Shown in pieces: positions 51,034 to 62,983 of a DNA stretch of 64,000 nucleotides (positions are counted from its first letter, which is position 1; the number at the start of each line of letters is the position of its first letter). Source of the stretch: Bombus terrestris (taxonomy: Eukaryota; Arthropoda; Insecta; Hymenoptera; Apidae); assembly GCF_910591885.1 (NCBI RefSeq), contig NC_063277.1, positions 11,036,001 to 11,100,000 on the forward strand, given 5' to 3'. The position numbers were made by a program, and so were the translations under genes. Under the pieces are notes generated by a model. It was not told the origin of the DNA. It searched no databases and was given only the letters and a program-made list of their open reading frames with translations.

Positions 51034-53160
51034 CTCAAATATTTTATCTACCACTTTTTCATTTTTCAAGACATTTTATCTTTTCCTCGCTGTAATGTTA
51101 TTTTCCATTATTTTTATTTAACATTGATTCGAACGGTATAATAACAGCGATGAAAGTATGTTTGAGATTGCAACCAATAATTGCCAGAAACTTGCCAGAT
51201 ATTTGAAGTAAACGAATCACGGGGAATTACTTTGGTTACTTAAAAATTAATCCAAGTGAAATATATGTTCGATGGAATATTGATATCGATGCACTGAGCA
51301 TAATTGAACACCACGATCTACTGAAACGTACCAATACTATTAATGTTGGCATACACAACATAACCAACCTATTACCACGACCTTTGATGCGTCTAAGATC
51401 GATACACATTACTAGCTATTGCCAGTATGTATTGCTACACATATTCTACGCATCGTGATTGGACGAGGGAAACATATTCCTGAGATGATGAACTGCAGAA
51501 CCTGCACAATATTTAAGAATCAACTTGTGGAATGTTATTACTCCCTGTGAAACGTTATTCTCATTGCAATTTCATGGAACGATTTCTACCTTTATCCATC
51601 GATCATATTAACAGATTCCTAGGGCAATGATAATTTCTTAAAGTTATCATGTACGATGTAACATGAAATTCCTACGAAAATTAATTTAATTATTTACGAA
51701 TCTTTGCACTGAAAATTTAGAAAAATTCTTTTCGCGCAATTTAATCTGTTTATATTAACGATGATAACTTTTTTTTCTTAGTCGACCCGATCTGTGTGGA
51801 ATATAACCTTTATTATTGAAATAAATTAGGAATGAAATCTGGGAATGAAAAAAATTGGATGTTACTATAGTAGAGGAAAAAATGAATATTGCATCATTCA
51901 AAAATATTATATGTAACTTTTGTTATCAAACGCTAGAAAATCGTCCTCTTATTCGTGGAATTGAATTTGACAAAAGTGTAATTTCGTTTAAACGTAACAG
52001 TTATAATTAATTTGTGAATCTATTCTTATTATTCTTATTACATACGGAATGTTATTTATGCACTGGTAATAGTCATTCGTCTACAAATCTAATTTCTAAA
52101 ACCATACACGTTTCAAGATCTAGATCATATAGATATAGAAAAAGTAACATAACATAAAATTTTGAGGTATAAATAAAATAAATGTACTTATATACTAGAA
52201 AACTCTTTCTAGTCAGCTCCTGTATCGTACAATCCTGCACTATGGCGACTATTCAATAAACTCGAGTCTCAAAAGTATAGTTCTTAACATATACCCTATT
52301 ACGTACACTTGCGCAACATCAGCATACTGTGGAAATTGCAAAAATCAGAAAGATTACTCAAATCCTTTACAGAAATGGATTTCGTATAATTTTCTATCGG
52401 ATTTTCTTCTAATATCATAGCATTTTAATCTAATATCATAGCACATATATATAATCTAATAATAATACGTATAATCTAGGAGAAAATTTGTATCTTGTTA
52501 AGTTGTGGCATTCATTACTTCTTTTATTACACCTTCTTCAAACCGTTTGACATTATTATATATTTTATATTAAATTGTACATCAGTTTCGAAATTTAGAA
52601 TAACGAAATGAATCTGTATCAACAACATTGCACAAATAACCTAAGAAACAAGTAATCAATTCGTAGCAAGTGACTTCTACGGCTTACAGTACCTTACTAC
52701 AGCATTACATTTTACATTAAATCAAGGTGTAAATCCATTACTATAATATTTGAAGACACAAATTTATACTTTCCGACAATTATTGTAGTAAGTTCTCTGT
52801 AGTAAGATGGATTACATATGATATAATTCTATTCTAAAATACAAGTTTATTAATATTAAGGCATGGAAATAGCAAATGCTTGTTCTCATTAAACTAATTT
52901 TAAGTTAAAATTTCCAAACTTAAATTTGTCTCAGAAACTTTTCACTTATATCACCTAGCGTATTTCTTCACTCATTCTATTAGTCCTTGCTAAATCCACG
53001 AACTACAAATACCTTCTTCTAAGAAACAAACGAACCGTATGCGACATAAAAACCTCAAACGTCTAAAGAAAAAAAAAAAAAAGAAAAAAGAAGAAGCAAT
53101 ACAAAATTCAACGAAACACCTGATTGAAATCGCGTCAAAGGACGTGTTTTACAAAGAATA
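51034..53160. other. AT-rich intron
   Basis: AT-rich. A stretch at 52292-52328 resembles 58805-58850 (shared TACCCTATTACGTA followed by GCAACA), hinting at one more dispersed repeat. A-rich run at 53068-53096. No genes. Confidence 0.4.
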
Positions 53161-53500
53161 GCAAGAAGGAAATCGACAAAGGCGGCTTCCACTTGTACCC
53201 AGCCTGGCCGCGCCACGCTAAGTTCCGGAAAGCGATACTACTCCCGCAACTGGAAATTGTCTGGTCTTCTTCTCTCATTGTTAATTCCCTGTTCGCGCCG
53301 TAAAAGCAACGCTTTCGTACACACGGCGACTTTTCTCTCAGCTAAAAGGGAAATCCCCCGAGGCCTTGGGGACACGGAGTGGCGAAAACGAGGGAAGGAC
53401 GCAGCGGAAGTTGTCACCAGGAAAATTTCTCGATGGAACGAAATAAAGAAACGAATTCGACCTGTATGTACACCATCGTTCGTAAATATCCGAATATTTC
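53161..53500. other. CpG-rich non-coding block
   Basis: Compact CpG-rich block with complementary frames of 93 and 97 codons on opposite strands, as expected from composition. No family resemblance in either. Confidence 0.3.
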
Positions 53501-54066
53501 GGTCGATTCGTAGTGCCAATACAGGAAAGTCAGTAAAATATATAAACTAATGAAAAACTAATGGATGAAACTAACAGCAACACATCACTAGATTGTGGAT
53601 TTTTTATTTATGAGAAATTTAATTGTGAAAAAATACGCAGAGTGCACATAATTTTCGAAGATGCATAAAATATCTAAAATATAGTGCTTGTTATAGTATT
53701 TAACAAATAAAATAATAGTCTACTTAGGTTTGACTATTTCGCGTATTTGCACAAATGTTGCATTAGCTTATTCGAAAAGTTCGTAAGGAAATTACAAATA
53801 AATTTAACATTCCGTTAAATGGCATATACGTTGTATCTTTCCATGGTACTTTTCAGAAAATCGTTTATGCTAAATATTTTCTAGCCTCTACATATATATC
53901 TACAGATTTGCCTCGTGCTTAACCGATCGTGATAGTCGAATCTCATTAGAATGCTAATGAGATTTCAAAATGTTTCGCAATGTATTCATAAAACGTTTCT
54001 ATACAGGTGTTGGAATACTTTCGCGAGTTACTGTACTCGATATGGTGTACAGAAAGGGGTGAATAA
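53501..54066. other. AT-rich intron with palindromic hairpin
   Basis: Contains the perfect hairpin at 53939-53964: AATCTCATTAG, loop AATG, CTAATGAGATT, bringing two homeodomain-type ATTAG cores into inverted arrangement. Otherwise AT-rich and empty. Confidence 0.4.
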
Positions 54067-54150
54067 AATAGAAAAAATTGAAAGACGAAGGTGGAGAAGA
54101 AATGGTAAGAAGAAAGAAAAGGGAGAAAAAGAAGAAAAGGGAGAACAGAC
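54067..54150. repeat. Purine-rich (GA/AAG) low-complexity tract
   Basis: Almost uninterrupted purines on the plus strand, with repeated GAAAAGGGAGA-like words. The 113-codon lysine-rich frame across it is a by-product. Confidence 0.7.
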
Positions 54151-54620
54151 TCGGAAAATTCTCCGACGCCTTTTCGCTAACGCGGCACAAGGCACTGATC
54201 TTTATGGGTTTCCATATTTTACGAGAAATACAAGCGTAGTTTCTTCGGGTGGCCTGAGGCGCCTACGCGACGTATTGTACCGGTTTCTATGAAACGTCGC
54301 TACGCTATCGGCTCGATCCCGAACATACAAGGGATGGATCGTGAAAGAGACGCGTTTATGATACTTCGAACCACTCAATCCGGATGCTCGACGGATCGAT
54401 AGGATCCACTTCTTTGACTATCCGTTTGTAACGGACGATTCTTACTACGGTATATAAGGCGATATACGGAGTTTGTTTTATACAAACGTGAAAGTCAAAC
54501 TTCTCGACAGGATGATCGAAGGGAGAAGTTTCCGTTTGTAACAGATAATCGAGACGATGGAGTCTTTGTCACTGAATAATTGGTATACAGATCCTCGAAC
54601 GTACGTAAAGCACACTTTCG
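54151..54620. other. CpG-containing block with TATA-like motif between direct repeats
   Basis: TCCGTTTGTAAC occurs at 54421-54432 and again at 54532-54543; between them lies TATATAAG (54451-54458). A promoter is conceivable but no transcript start or product is evident. Confidence 0.25.
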
Positions 54621-55190
54621 TCAAGAAGTGTTGGTCTCGCATGAAATGCGATAATTAGCCTGGTTTATTAGGTGAAAATGTCGTATTCGTGGAAAATAAC
54701 AATATATAGAACACAGAGCAGAAATTTGTAGAAATGTTAATAGAATCATGTGAAGGAATACACAGAATAATGTGAATAGGATTATAATCCTCGTAACTGT
54801 AAGAGTAGCGAAGATATCCAAACAAATTTGGTAGAATTCTTTCAGAATGCAAATAGTTAATTAAAGACAAATGAATGGAAGATTTCGTTAAAATCTATCA
54901 ATAAAGATTATAACTTCGAATATGTGTACAACCGTAAAAAAAGAAAAATTCCAGTATGCATCTCATTTAGCAAGCAAAGATAGCGATACTTAATCGAAAA
55001 ATTGTTTTCTTACTCATTTTATTTCCAACATATTTACCCTATATTACGAAGGAACGAACAACAAATATTTAAATTAAAAAAATTTCAATCATAAAGTGCA
55101 CACAGTACAAAAGTACAAGTAGAAAAATCCTGTACCATCAATTTACCAACCTGCGTTTATAATCTTTCATACATCTCATTGTCAGTTATA
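54621..55190. other. AT-rich intron
   Basis: AT-rich with short frames on the minus strand only; nothing identified. Confidence 0.5.
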
Positions 55191-56040
55191 TTGTCCGTGA
55201 TATCTTGCCTCATTCGACACGACGTATCGTGGACAAATGTTTAGCTGCAAAAGGGTTGCAACCTTTTAGCGTGGGAGAGCACAAAGTATTCGTGGCGATG
55301 AACACGCGCGAATGCACTGCGTTCGCAATAAGGGAACGGCTGCAAATTCCATTTAAACAGAGGGCAGGAGGGGGTTCAATGTTTGCAAGCTGCGGAGCTT
55401 ATTGTATCTATCGGTCTACCAACACTGACGACGCAATAGCACACGTACGAGGTATTTGGCGTGAATATAGTCAAAGTGGAAACACGTTTTCTCGTTACGA
55501 AGCGACCTCATGAGAAAGACTTCTTTCTCAAACGATATATCGCGGCGTAATGCTTGTATCGTGCGCATAAAAGCACGCCTAGTACACAGCGGGACGTAGC
55601 GCATTGTTTCGTCTCAGCACGAACCGCTTGTTAAAGTTAAAAATATCCGGTGGAGGCGCGCAACGAGAAGAGAACCGAAGAGAGGATCGTCCGGAGGAGA
55701 GAATGAGAGACCATACCGACTGGCAGTGTTCGTTCACCTCAAGTCATCGTTCGACCACTCTCGATTCGCTCCAGCCGAAGGCCGTTCATGCGAATTCCAC
55801 TACTTCCCTTGGTAAAATATTTGCCTTAATTTCGAGCGTCGGCGGCGCTCTGGAGAAACGAATCGAACCCAGTTACGGGTCTTGGGTGCACGCAAATGCT
55901 GCGCCAAGTCGACGTGCAAACAGATGAAGGAACACCTGATGCGCGGTACGCTTCTCACGGAGATACTACAAATCGAGAACCTTATGAGCTGCTGCGAGTT
56001 TATGGTCTGACGCGTTTTCGAGCAAATGGGTGAAGATCTG
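55191..56040. other. CpG-rich non-coding block, about 850 bases
   Basis: One of the longest CpG-rich blocks. Two plus-strand frames (102 and 107 codons, 55205-55927) fill it, but both begin at TTG rather than ATG and neither has a recognisable motif. Likely a regulatory or conserved non-coding region. Confidence 0.35.
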
Positions 56041-57900
56041 GCTAATTAAGTTATTCTTGTCTTTCGAGTTTATTAAGTAGTTTTGGAAACTTTTAGTCCT
56101 ATATCGTAATTCTTATGACACGATCAGGTTGCGGAGTTTTATGTGTTCGAAAGAGATTTAAATGAACGGCAAAAACGTACGTGCTGTGACTGCAAAAAGT
56201 ATTTTTGCATATTATTTATTATAGGTAGATTGTGGATATTCATATAGATATTTATGGGGATTTTGAAAAACGTACAGGATGCACATAACATGGAAAAATA
56301 TGCGGAATATTCAAAACATTTAGATATTTAATGGAATTAAGTAGTACACATCTCTATTTATAACCATAAAATGTTTTAAAGTATATCAAAAGAAAATTCA
56401 TATTGTTTAATGAACAGATTAATATTTTTCTCAATACTGATCAATGAAATTTCAATACCTAATCCGGTAAACGTATCTGTATTTTTTAGAGACACTGAAA
56501 ATCTAATCTCTAGTTAGAAGCATGCAACGTGTTCCATTAGTAGAAGAGAAAAAAAATAAAATTCCAGGAATCCCATAGATGAACATACGGTCCGCCTCCG
56601 GGACGAAACGACTTCTAGCTATGGATAAGTTTCTTACGTTTCACAACTCTGGGACCATCTGTTGCTCAACTTAAAAATGACATCCGGTATCATGATTCCT
56701 GCCCCAGCTATTCCCTCATTCTACCAATTGTAATAACACTTCGCCATCGAATTATTTAGATCATTGACTACACGATACCAAAGACAGAAAAAATCTGTTT
56801 GTGATAAATATTGAATGCTTAACATTGTTTTTGATATCGCATTGGTCAAGAAGAGCAACAAGAGAAAGAATTACAATAACAGAAAAATGTATATTAAGGA
56901 AAATGAACTGCGGTGATTTTGTGTTCTATGTGTCATTACAATAGTTTGGAAAAGGAATACATTGAGAAATATTGGAAATGGAAACGTAATTTTCAGTTTT
57001 TTATAACATAAATATACAGTTTCCAATGAACTTTAAAATATTGCTACAGAAGATAATCTGACAACTGTGACTAATTAAGTCATTTAATTGATTGCAGAAC
57101 AAATTTTGTGAATTGGTTTGTATCTGTTATTTGGAGTCACTTTGCAGTCAAAAATCCTATTATGTTTTATGCTAATTTTGCAGCTTTCGTTTCATTGAGA
57201 CATGCGTGTCATTGGAAAAAATTTATTGTTTGTGGTTGCTGAAACGATCACATTACAATAATGACACCATATACTGAATGTATCGTTGATGACACGGAAC
57301 AGATATCAGTATGATTAATATCAAACCAAAAACAAATATTAAATTATCTAACTTCCTGATGTTTCAAAAAACCATTTAAATTCAAAAAACGAATCCAAAT
57401 GTTTGTTTAACGTTATCAAGGGTTGAAAATTTTGAACCTGGATTTGTTTGAAATATTTCATTGAAATTAAAATTCAATTCAACTCATTCCTCGAATTGTA
57501 ATATTATCAATGTTGTACTTGCTATAAATAACAATAATAACTGCCTATACGCAAAATGAAATTGCTCATGAAAAAAGAATACCTGTTCACCAAATATTAC
57601 ACACGCATATGAATAAAATAACATTTCATAAAATATTTTGATTGTACATATACTGATCGCGTTTACCCTATAAATAACCGACATGAAGAAAAAAAAAATC
57701 GGCAGAAAATTTTCGATACAAGTTACAGGTCCGAAATCTCATATCCGGAATAATTACTTCCCACGTGTTTTTCTTTTTTAATTCCGAAAGATAATATTTA
57801 TTCACATTTCCTGTTCGTTCCTCCGGCATTTATCATATGCACATACACTCATGACCGACAAGAAGAGGGCTCAACCGCTTCCCAACAGGAAAAACAGGGG
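56041..57900. other. AT-rich intron
   Basis: AT-rich with a small GC-richer patch at 56580-56760. No frames, repeats or structures of note. Confidence 0.45.
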
Positions 57901-57953
57901 AATCATTGGCGCGTAATGGTGTTAATGTTAAACAGAATCTTCAAAGGCCGACA
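57901..57953 (+). repeat. Direct repeat, first copy
   Basis: Fifty-three bases matching 58862-58914 at 46 positions by my count, including TAATGG and AAACAGAATCTTC. The two lie 961 bases apart and bracket the mariner-type MITE, but neighbouring sequence does not match. Confidence 0.6.
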
Positions 57954-58048
57954 GCAACAGAAATTACTTCGTCATTCTGAATTAATTATTTGAATTAGTT
58001 TCACGTTAAACAGGTTTCAAAGAAAACAGCACCTTCTTCATACTTAGA

Positions 58049-58245
58049 TTAGGTTGTCCGAAAAGTGTCTTTCTTTTACAGACACGTCTTTCTACAAACA
58101 TGAAACCTAATCCGTCACACGTTTTGATCCTTATTTTGATAGAACGAAATGGATCATACGTAATTCGATAAAATAATATAAAACGGAAAATGTTGTGCAT
58201 CCATTATTTCCTTATAAAACGAAAGAAACTTTTCGGACGACCTAA
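58049..58245. mobile_element. Mariner-type MITE, 197 bp
   Basis: The left end begins TTAGGTTGTCCGAAAAGT and the right end, inverted, TTAGGTCGTCCGAAAAGT; over 29 bases they match at 26. Terminal repeats of this kind belong to mariner elements found in many ants and bees. TA follows the right end (58246-58247); the left flank reads GA, so its half of the duplication has probably mutated. The interior is too short for a transposase and looks like a deletion derivative. Overlapping 60- to 68-codon frames here are not genes. Confidence 0.75.
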
Positions 58246-58861
58246 TAAGAATGGAATTTGGCAAAAATGTAATTTTATTGAAACACAACAGTTACAAAGG
58301 AAACTCTCATAAGAAAAATGATCTCTGTTTACGTTTGTCTGCATTACAAGACTCGATTCTCGTGATGTTGGTAAAATTTGAAACAACTCGGAAAATGTAT
58401 ATAGAAGTTACAAGATATTTACCACAAACATTTATTTACACTAAAAAGTCAGCATGAATAGCTATCTCAAGTATAATAATACCCAAGCGTTAAAGAGGTA
58501 ATAAATACTGAACAAAATATTAACTAAACTAAACTAAATATTGAGATTTATTAATATAGTGAATAATGAACTATTCAAACACTACGAGGTATATACTTTC
58601 AATAAATATTTTATAACTTTTACACACATTTCCAAATGCGTTTCAAATTTTAATAATACGAGCGAGATAAGTGCGGTAATTGTGTCTCGTTACGGCGCTA
58701 ATGAAATTTCAAAATGTTTTATTACATGTTAAACACATATGTTTATGTAATATGTTTGTTATATGTTGTAATATGTTGATAAAAAGTTTCTACAAGTATT
58801 CAAATACCCTATTACGTATGCATATTTGTGCAACACCGGTATACCTATAGAGAAACGAGGA
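58246..58861. other. AT-rich intron
   Basis: AT-rich sequence between the MITE and the second direct-repeat copy. Positions 58805-58850 resemble 52292-52328. No coding potential. Confidence 0.4.
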
Positions 58862-58914
58862 AGTCATTGGAGCGTAATGGCGTTAATATCAAACAGAATC
58901 TTCGAAGGCCAACA
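58862..58914 (+). repeat. Direct repeat, second copy
   Basis: Counterpart of 57901-57953 with seven differences, same orientation. Confidence 0.6.
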
Positions 58915-59000
58915 TGGTCGTTATCATGAACGAACGTGTATTGTACACACAAGCGTAACCAATCTACCTGTTTGCACCTGACTGCCACCGACATGAATGG

Positions 59001-59310
59001 AACTTAGCGGTACTTAACGTAGGCATTGTACGAAAAAAAGTGAAAGGCAAGGCCACTTGCTGGCAGAAGCTGAGCCTTGGTGATGAAAAGAGAATGAGAG
59101 AGTGGAGGGCGGAAACTGAGAACGGCTTTGACATTGGCAATGACCGTTTCAGTTACGCGGTTGACCGTGTAGCACCACGACTTTCCAGGGAAGAAAGGGT
59201 GAAATGGAACAGCGCAGCGCCAGGAATTCATGCGTTCCCGATACTCCAAACGAACGAAACAATGGACGAATTAGACGCGTATGACAGCGATGGAGACTAT
59301 TGTTAATCCG
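59001..59310. other. GC-richer block with 88-codon frame, not called
   Basis: The plus frame 59040-59306 starts at GTG and reads polar and acidic at its end (ELDAYDSDGDYC) with no known motif; complementary minus frames overlap it. Probably a conserved non-coding block, though a short exon cannot be excluded. Confidence 0.25.
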
Positions 59311-60470
59311 TGTCACATCAAAACCATTGTACATTATATTGACATATGTAATCTGATTTCACATGCTATATTCTCTATTACACGGCACTCTATTTTACAG
59401 CTACGAACGCAAATGTAAATATATACAATATATGTGTATGTATCTTGGCTAAATGTGATTTTGTACGGCTTACGATTTCGTATTGCTTTAGACAATGAAC
59501 CACGAAATTTCTAGTGTAATAGGATAATTTGCAATTTATACGGTAATTTGTAATTTATAGGACAATCTCGTATGAAAAATTGAGAATATATGAAATTGTA
59601 TAAAATGTAATTTTCAACATATACGAAAGAGTATAATAGCTTTAATAAAAATATTCCTTGTATTTTATCCAAAGCTTGTTTTCTCGCTCATACGAGTTAC
59701 AGTCTACTGGGCAAATACGGCACATACGTATAAGATTTTTCTGAAAATACGAGAAGTTGAAAGGAAATAGAAATTGATCCCGAGTTAGCTTTCGTTGCAA
59801 ACGTGATCGAGATAGTCGAATAAAATATTCTTGTGGAAAGTAGTGAATGAAAGGTTAATAAAGGTTTGTACGTGTAAAGAAAGCCATTATCCTTCATGTT
59901 TAAAAGACGTAGAATCTATTAATAAGTTGAATGTAATCTGTAAAGGAATATTAGGAAATATATCACCAGAAGTATTGTATATCGTGTTACTATGTTATAT
60001 ACGTGTTATATAAATAATTTATTGGACAGCAATTATACAAACTAATAATATAATATTATTCCTCTAGTTAAAATTCCTATTGATATTTTTAGTAAATTAT
60101 TAAAAATTGATCCATTTTCTCTTGAAAGTTTCTTCATTGGCTTTAAACTTTAACCGTAATGTTACTTCACAAGTAATCAATCCTTCTATATTTGCTGATA
60201 TAATTTGAAGCATATCGTGTAATATTACATGGAAAATTTATTATACCTCGGAATCACAGAAAACGATGAAATCTGAACGATTCATTCACATTTATACTTA
60301 TAATTTAATATTTTTCAGTAATGAAATGTATTTTTACACAAAATCTTTTCCAAAATATCATTCAATCCCCTCAGTTCACGTGTAAAACCTAAATTTATAA
60401 TTCCAATTTATAATTTTTCTACAAATTTTTATGAAAAAATCGAATAAAGTGTATTTATTGTACTTTACGC
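59311..60470. other. AT-rich intron
   Basis: Uniformly AT-rich; short frames only, no repeats that I could define. Confidence 0.5.
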
Positions 60471-60970
60471 GAGTAAACTCGATTTTAGAGCCGCAAATCA
60501 ATGTCGGAAACCTTCAGATTCGAGCAAACAATCGTCGTGTCGTGGGACAAAATTAAAAGCTGTACGTTCCACGACCGCGAAAAGGTTAAAAGCCGGACCG
60601 AATCATATTTCTCGGTGATAAAAAGAATCGTGGAAGTTCGGTGCCGAGCATGGAATGAAATAAAAGCTGTGGAAATCGAGTTCGGGGACCAGCGGCAGCA
60701 AGTAGTTTGTTGAATCGATCGAAGTGAAAACTAGCCCCAAGCGAAAACGTCCTGACGATTTTTGTCGCAGCAACAAGTTGGTGGGTGGGATCCATTCGGC
60801 CTGCCTTCGAAGCTGGATACGCATTATTGTAATATTCAGCGAGATGAATTCAAAGCCGCCAAAGGAATCTCCGGGGGATTTAATGTAGATCAGTCCATTT
60901 AACTAAACGTGAAACGCGATCCGTGGAAGACTGGGCGCCTCCGGTTATAGAACTCACCTTTCTAAACGAG
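60471..60970. other. GC-richer non-coding block
   Basis: Purine-rich, GC-richer segment with frames of 69-73 codons on both strands. No recognisable product; similar to the other blocks in the intron. Confidence 0.3.
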
Positions 60971-61037
60971 ATCGCGTGAAAAATTGACTCGATCGTCAAG
61001 TGAATAATATCGAACGATTCGTGAAATAAAATTTCTA

Positions 61038-61475
61038 GAAAACTTCCACGGTTTTTGAAGATATTTTAAACGAAAAGCGAGAAGAATATGATGCATTGTT
61101 TTTTGTCAAATTTATTAATAAATTTGATTGGAAATGGGGACAACTTTGTGTGTATAGTGTGATTTTCAATTTATGTGACTTTTTAATACAATTTAACAAC
61201 AGTACAAGGGTATTATCAAACTTCCACAGTCGACTGAAGATTGAATATTTTAATGAAATTCGGAGAGTTTTTGCAGAAAAGCAAGAAAAATATTATGCAG
61301 TAATAGAAGGTGGTACGTATGATGATTTTTTAATATAATTTAGAAATAATATATGAAAGTTTGCCTGTATCTCGCAAAATCTACATTATTCGCGGAAAAT
61401 TGAATATTTTAGTAAAATATTCGCTTTTGATGAAGATTTGCAGAAAAAATTTATCCACTTATGCAGTAATTGTTT
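61038..61475 (+). repeat. Degenerate tandem repeat, period about 150-180
   Basis: Three diverged units (starting about 61038, 61219 and 61375) share words such as CTTCCAC, GAAGATTGAATATTTTA, TTTGCAGAAAA and TATGCAGTAAT in the same order. The 80- and 71-codon frames over it are by-products. Confidence 0.45.
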
Positions 61476-62974
61476 TACATAGTCGTTACATTTCCCCTAA
61501 ATTCACAGAAATTTTTCAGATTCTTTATATAGTTCGAAGAACGTCATATTCCATTAATTTCCAATCCTTAAAATAATGTTCCTACTATTTGCATTGAAAA
61601 TAATAAAACATATGGATGTAACATAGAGCCATCTTGTTTTTATATCTGCATACTGTATACGAATTTATGTTGTGAATCTACACAAAACATGAAGAATAAT
61701 GAAATAAAGATAATAAAAATGTTAAACAAATATATGAATTAATACAGAAGTATCTAATGCAAAAAATTAGGCAATTTAACAAATTTATTTAATATCTAAA
61801 AAAATATTCGGAAACACGAAAACCTTTCTACGGAAATATTCATCTAATAAAGTGCACGAACAATTGCTCCACTAAAAATTAGAATAATCTCGCGGAATTA
61901 ATCTTTCGCTACTTTAAACGAGAAAAGATTGACAATTTATTCACACAAAAAACTTTTGTAATAGCAAATTTTCTCTTTTATCGGCTAATTACACTTCCCT
62001 TGTGTAATCCAAGGTGTGGGAACATTGCAAGAAAAAAAGAATCGAGTCGATGGACGCAAAGAAAAGAGTCGAGTGACTCTCGATTTTATGTCAGCCAGCC
62101 TCTTTTATTGCGTCATTAATTAACAGAATGATGTGAGATGGTGCGTAAACCTCGCCATAAAGGTTAGCTCACGGAGAAGGTCCTAAAATTAAATGATTCA
62201 CTCGTGTCGACAAAAAACCTATTAGAGTTTCTATTGGTAATTTGACGGTGACATAAAAATAAATTCCGAACGTGATAATATCACTTAACACCAAATCCAT
62301 GTAAATAGTGTCTCATACGATTTTGTTATGAAATGTAACTCAATTTTACATAATACTAAGCAGATAAATTAATCCAATTAATATTATATTAATCCAATAA
62401 ATTAATATAGCTTTTATGAAAATTCTTCGCTAATTCAAATATATTTCGAATTCAAAATTAAATTGTTTCACCATCCGAAGTTTTTCGTCCTCCATTATAC
62501 ATTTTGTTAAAACTACTTCACGGAAGAAAACACGATATCCTGAAAGATTGAGTCGTAACCTCTGTTAACAAGGTTAACTATGCAAATTAAAAGTAACCTT
62601 CATGGGCCGATTGAATGCGTCAGAAACGTGCAACATATTTTATTTCGTCGTATTTAATTTCATTCGGGATTCTCACGAATACAGAATATACAGTGTTATC
62701 TTGTTACAGCAGACAATATTTGACATTACGCAAGGTCGCGAGTCTTTCAATCGTTGCGAACTAATGAACAAAAAGTACTCGTCTGTGGTATATTTATTTA
62801 CTTCATTTACGCGTGAAGCGGCTCTATGTGTTGAAGTAAATATATGTTTCACCAAGGTACGAAGGTCGAAGGACACGTAACACGTTCGGATAGAGAAACA
62901 ACGCGCAACGAAAAACATTTAATTCCAAACGAATGCGTAGTACGCGTAAGAGAGACGGACAAAACGTAAAAAAT
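61476..62974. other. AT-rich start of intron 1
   Basis: AT-rich, with a nested hairpin at 62040-62085 (AATCGAG/CTCGATT outside AGAGTC/GACTCT) and a doubled ATTAATCCAA near 62369-62400. A GC-richer patch from 62800 leads into the exon. Nothing else seen. Confidence 0.45.
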
Positions 62975-62983
62975 TCTTACCTG
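62975..62983 (-). other. Splice donor of Fas1 exon 1
   Basis: Read on the minus strand, the exon ends CAG and the intron begins GTAAGA, a full match to the insect U1 donor consensus. It falls right after the Gln codon of DSDLSQ, giving a phase-0 intron. The open frame continues past it for about 44 codons, but those residues look random, which supports splicing here. Confidence 0.8.

Larger units (their letters stand above)
1..62980 (-). other. Fas1 intron 1 (left end beyond the window)
   Basis: After the donor at 62980, no minus-strand segment encodes FAS1-domain sequence, and no frame in either direction has recognisable homology. The simplest reading is a single intron of at least 62,980 bases. 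Very large 5' introns are common in insect neuronal adhesion genes and often carry enhancers. A small nested gene or non-coding transcript cannot be excluded. Confidence 0.6.

Noticed and set aside
51290..51313. CACTGAGCATAATTGAACACC as a further Tc1 end
   Set aside because: Shares words with the end at 49446 but the internal spacing differs and no TA or partner supports it.
53951..54292. 113-codon lysine/glutamate-rich frame
   Set aside because: Product of the purine-rich low-complexity tract.
55205..55927. Two plus-strand frames of 102 and 107 codons
   Set aside because: Both need a TTG start, have no motif, and sit in a CpG-rich block where chance frames are expected.
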